Assembly (NCBI GenBank): GCA_023251005.1
Contig: JAHEZR010000005.1
Span: 1-9,063, forward strand
Direction of reading: 5' to 3'
Origin: Ignavibacteriota bacterium
GTDB lineage: Bacteria > Bacteroidota > UBA10030 > JAHEZR01
Length of the DNA stretch: 9,063 bases
Shown: piece after piece, positions 6,752-9,063 of the stretch
Layout of the letters: every line of letters begins with the position of its first letter
How positions within the stretch are numbered: position 1 is the first letter of the stretch
Made by a program: the position numbers and the translations under genes
The notes under the pieces: generated by a model
Databases searched by the model: none
The model's input: the letters and a program-made list of their open reading frames with translations, nothing else
What the model was told of the DNA's origin: nothing

Positions 6752-8422
6752 ATGAAAAAGCTTTTCTCATGGTCCCTTATTTTTCTTCTCACTTGTGTCC
6801 CTCTCCTTGCACAAAAATCGGTTGAGTCGGGCTACCATGTTTCCTTCGAGGTAACACCTCAAAAGCTTGGAACGAAGAAGCTTAATGGGGCGTATCATGC
6901 GATCGGCGGATTCGACCTAAACAACAACGGGAAGGGAGAATTTATTTTCATCACAGACCCGTCTCTCTCAGGCGGTCCCGGAGTAAATAGAACTGACGGA
7001 TACACAGTTTACTACATGGAAAGCACCGGCAACGACAACTATGAAGTGCGGTGGAGTTTTATAACTGACAGCAATCGTACTCAGCGCTCTTATCCCTATC
7101 TCGCGCTTGCCGACATCGACAAGGATGGGAGGCCAGAGCTTTTTGTTTCCGTGCCACTCGAAGCAACCGCAGCAGATCCAAATCCTGTTCGACTCTTTAT
7201 CTTTGAGTGGGATCCAGTCCTCAAAAACTTTCCTACTACCCCGAGTGCAACCTGGAACTATGGAGTGCGAAACAATTTTCTTTATCTACCCACGACCATA
7301 GAAGTGAATGACGTCGATGGAGATGGAGACCGCGAACTAATCACGGCGTCTCGTCGAGATGACTTTGGCGGGCTACAATCCGGGCGTACACTCATTGCAT
7401 CAAACATTGGGAGCAGCGACATCGGAGGACTGGTTGTCTTTGAGCGAGAGTTTATGGATTCTTCTGCCGTTCTCAAGGGTGGCGCTGTCTACGACATGAA
7501 AGTAGTGGATTTCGATGGTGATGGGAAGAAAGAAATCTGGGTATTCACATGGGATATGTACAGTCTTGCAATCTACGAAGCGACAGGACCAAATACCTAC
7601 ACGCTGCAAGCCGACATCAATCGGGCAAAGGACCCTGACGATATCGGTTCCCGACACAGCATGCAGTTTGTCGACGTCAACAAAGATGGGAAGTTGGAAA
7701 TGTATTCTTTCGGGACTTCCGGCGACGGCGAGCCGAGAACAGCGATCTACTATATCGGTAGTATCAATGATGTGTCGAAACTGACGAAGGATTCTGTGAA
7801 AACCTTGGGTGGAGATTTCACCAACCTTGAGAGCAGCACTACCGGGGATCCTGATGGGGATGGAAAAATGGATTTTATCTTTACAACGGGGACTGCTGAG
7901 AGGCAGGTCTATCACTTGGAGTACAAAGGCACTGGAGCACTTAATAATATCGCCAGCTACGATTTAAGAGTTCTTTATAAGGACTCGACCACGCTGGGAG
8001 ACTATCGAGTTCCAGTAATCGTCAGCGACATGGACGGAGATAGAAAACAAGAGATCCTCATTACTAACCTCGACGTAGCTGATAGCACAAAGCCTCTCGT
8101 CGTCGTGCTGGAAAGCGACATAGCAACCTCCGTTGACCGTGTGGCAGAAGCTGTCCCGACATCGTTCAGGTTATCCCAAAACTATCCCAACCCCTTCAAC
8201 CCGTCCACCTTCATTGAATTCTCAGTGCCCAAAACGGAAATCGTCACCATAAAAGTCTACGACGTTCTGGGAAGAGAACTTGAGACGCTGCTCAGTGAGC
8301 TGTATGAGCCCGGAACGTACAAAATAAAATTCAAGCCGAAGGATTTCTCAAGTGGCGTTTACCTGTACACGATCAAGGCGGGGGGTTTCTTTGATGCCAA
8401 GAAGATGACTCTGCTTAAGTAA
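6752..8422 (+). CDS. Secreted FG-GAP/VCBS-repeat protein with T9SS type A sorting domain (tandem paralogue)
   Basis: This encodes 556 residues with a signal peptide at about 1-21 (cleavage near LLAQ). It has seven calcium-type loops of the FG-GAP/VCBS kind: DLNNNGKGE (55-63), DIDKDGRPE (121-129), DVDGDGDRE (187-195), DFDGDGKKE (253-261), DVNKDGKLE (308-316), DPDGDGKMD (366-374) and DMDGDRKQE (426-434). Spacing is about 50-66 residues, the length of a propeller blade, so a seven-bladed propeller fits. The end is a T9SS type A sorting domain: LSQNYPNPFNPSTFIEFSVP (474-493), VYDVLGRELETLL, SSGVYLYTIKAG and KMTLLK. It shares with the upstream gene the LF/YIF/YEWD motif and EYKGTG(S/A)L near the same relative place, showing duplication. 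It lacks the WDGK motif present in its neighbour's sorting domain. The 109-base gap before it holds no promoter or terminator I can support. Role: surface-exposed or released, probably binding; ligand unknown. Confidence 0.92.
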   Translation: MKKLFSWSLIFLLTCVPLLAQKSVESGYHVSFEVTPQKLGTKKLNGAYHAIGGFDLNNNGKGEFIFITDPSLSGGPGVNRTDGYTVYYMESTGNDNYEVRWSFITDSNRTQRSYPYLALADIDKDGRPELFVSVPLEATAADPNPVRLFIFEWDPVLKNFPTTPSATWNYGVRNNFLYLPTTIEVNDVDGDGDRELITASRRDDFGGLQSGRTLIASNIGSSDIGGLVVFEREFMDSSAVLKGGAVYDMKVVDFDGDGKKEIWVFTWDMYSLAIYEATGPNTYTLQADINRAKDPDDIGSRHSMQFVDVNKDGKLEMYSFGTSGDGEPRTAIYYIGSINDVSKLTKDSVKTLGGDFTNLESSTTGDPDGDGKMDFIFTTGTAERQVYHLEYKGTGALNNIASYDLRVLYKDSTTLGDYRVPVIVSDMDGDRKQEILITNLDVADSTKPLVVVLESDIATSVDRVAEAVPTSFRLSQNYPNPFNPSTFIEFSVPKTEIVTIKVYDVLGRELETLLSELYEPGTYKIKFKPKDFSSGVYLYTIKAGGFFDAKKMTLLK

Positions 8423-8441
8423 ACCAATCTCCCATCTTGAG

Positions 8442-8489
8442 AAAGGTAAAGTCCGATGATTCTCCCTTGGACTTTGCCTTTTTCTTTTT
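8442..8489 (+). terminator. Rho-independent terminator after the FG-GAP pair
   Basis: AAAGGTAAAGTCC (8442-8454) pairs with GGACTTTGCCTTT (8469-8481) over 13 bp with one G-U pair, around a 14-base loop. It is followed by TTTCTTTTT. It begins 19 bases after the stop at 8422 and closes the rightward transcript. The T run ends only 4 bases before the ribosome site of the next gene. Confidence 0.88.
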
Positions 8490-8503
8490 GCCCGGAGGCA
8501 TGC

Positions 8504-9063
8504 ATGAAACGACCAGCACTTCTTCTCGTGCTTCTCAGCTCGTTCCTCCTCACGATACAAACCGTCTACGCTAACGTCTTTGCCTCCAACATTCGGATTA
8601 CTAACCCGAACAACACCCCCTTTGATGGACGATTTGATGACGGAACCGGCGCCAAGATACAGTTCGTCCTCAATGATACAGCCTCAATCGTCACCATCAA
8701 AGTACTGAACGCAACTACAAATTCTGAGGTTGCTACAATCAATGCCGGAACAATGGGAAAGGGTGAGCGCTCTGTAAATTGGAATGGTGGCGGAACTGTT
8801 GCTGGTCAACGATATCTCATTAAGATCACTGCGCAGCAATCGACACGTTCGAACGCCAGCTATAGTATCTTCACGTTCATTATCACAGGAGGCGGTTCGC
8901 AGACCATTAACACACGGGGGGTGGACATTGTTCAGAACCAACGACTCAGGAGTTTTGGCTTTCTCTATGCAGGCAATCGCGAGGGCACCCCGATGCCTCA
9001 GTCTCTCCTCAAATATCGAGCTGACGGAATCGGGGCCGGTGATTCAGCGGGATACCCTGTTCT
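8504..9063 (+). CDS. Secreted protein with N-terminal FlgD-like Ig domain, 3' end missing (runs off right edge)
   Basis: The frame is open from the ATG at 8504 to the edge: 186 complete codons with no stop. GGAGG (8494-8498) lies 5 bases upstream; an overlapping ATG at 8500 is in another frame. Residues 1-23 form a signal peptide (MKRPALLLVLLSSFLLT, cleavage near VYA). Residues 27-130 resemble a FlgD-type Ig domain: IRITNPNNTPFDGRF, VTIKVLNATTNSEV, GERSVNWNGGGTVAGQRYLI and KITAQQ. After a short linker (ITGGGSQ), IVQNQRLRSFGFLYAGN may open a second domain, possibly a propeller. No function can be assigned from this part. A strong terminator lies just upstream and no good promoter is visible in the 81-base gap, so it is fed by read-through or by a promoter I cannot recognise. 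Confidence 0.85.
   Translation, partial: MKRPALLLVLLSSFLLTIQTVYANVFASNIRITNPNNTPFDGRFDDGTGAKIQFVLNDTASIVTIKVLNATTNSEVATINAGTMGKGERSVNWNGGGTVAGQRYLIKITAQQSTRSNASYSIFTFIITGGGSQTINTRGVDIVQNQRLRSFGFLYAGNREGTPMPQSLLKYRADGIGAGDSAGYPV

Noticed and set aside
7400..7915. 171-residue minus-strand frame
   Set aside because: It is antisense to the calcium-loop repeats of the second FG-GAP protein; the repeated DxDxDG codons keep the opposite strand free of stops.
1..9063. CRISPR array, tRNA/rRNA, insertion sequence or attachment site
   Set aside because: No direct-repeat array, cloverleaf, transposase motif or terminal inverted repeats were seen on either strand; the repeated DNA is only the coding sequence of calcium loops and sorting motifs.

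Overview
The window looks like a chromosomal segment of a Gram-negative bacterium of the Fibrobacterota-Chlorobiota-Bacteroidota (FCB) group, most likely the Ignavibacteria/Kapabacteria/Kryptonia side rather than classical Bacteroidetes. Two proteins end in the type IX secretion (T9SS) type A sorting domain, each with the YPNPFNPST motif common in that lineage. A large TonB-dependent receptor carries an N-terminal carboxypeptidase-regulatory-like domain. Unlike classical Bacteroidetes, the genes have clear Shine-Dalgarno sequences, and the promoters I can see are of the TTGACA / TATAAT kind. The assignment is an inference from these signs, with no database support.

Layout. Positions 1-1549 (minus) hold the first 516 codons of a secreted, aspartate-rich protein whose C-terminus lies beyond the left edge. 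Positions 1664-4567 (minus) encode a TonB-dependent outer-membrane receptor, upstream of and probably co-transcribed with the first gene. A 260-base gap (4568-4827) separates this leftward unit from a rightward one. It contains two back-to-back promoters, each TTGACA with a 17-base spacer and a good -10. Rightward come two tandem paralogous secreted proteins built of FG-GAP/VCBS-like calcium-loop repeats with C-terminal T9SS signals (4828-6642 and 6752-8422). A strong rho-independent terminator follows (8442-8489). The 5' part of a further secreted protein with an Ig-like domain (8504-9063) runs off the right edge.

How the genes may work together. All five products are predicted to be exported: one outer-membrane importer and four secreted or surface proteins, two of which carry visible T9SS signals. 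No enzyme active site, SusD partner, regulator or sigma/anti-sigma gene is visible, so the substrate of the receptor cannot be named. The most cautious reading is a cell-surface locus with a TonB-dependent channel and calcium-loop surface proteins, transcribed divergently from one control region. No RNA gene, mobile element, CRISPR array or tandem DNA repeat was seen. There is no gene-free stretch over 300 bases.
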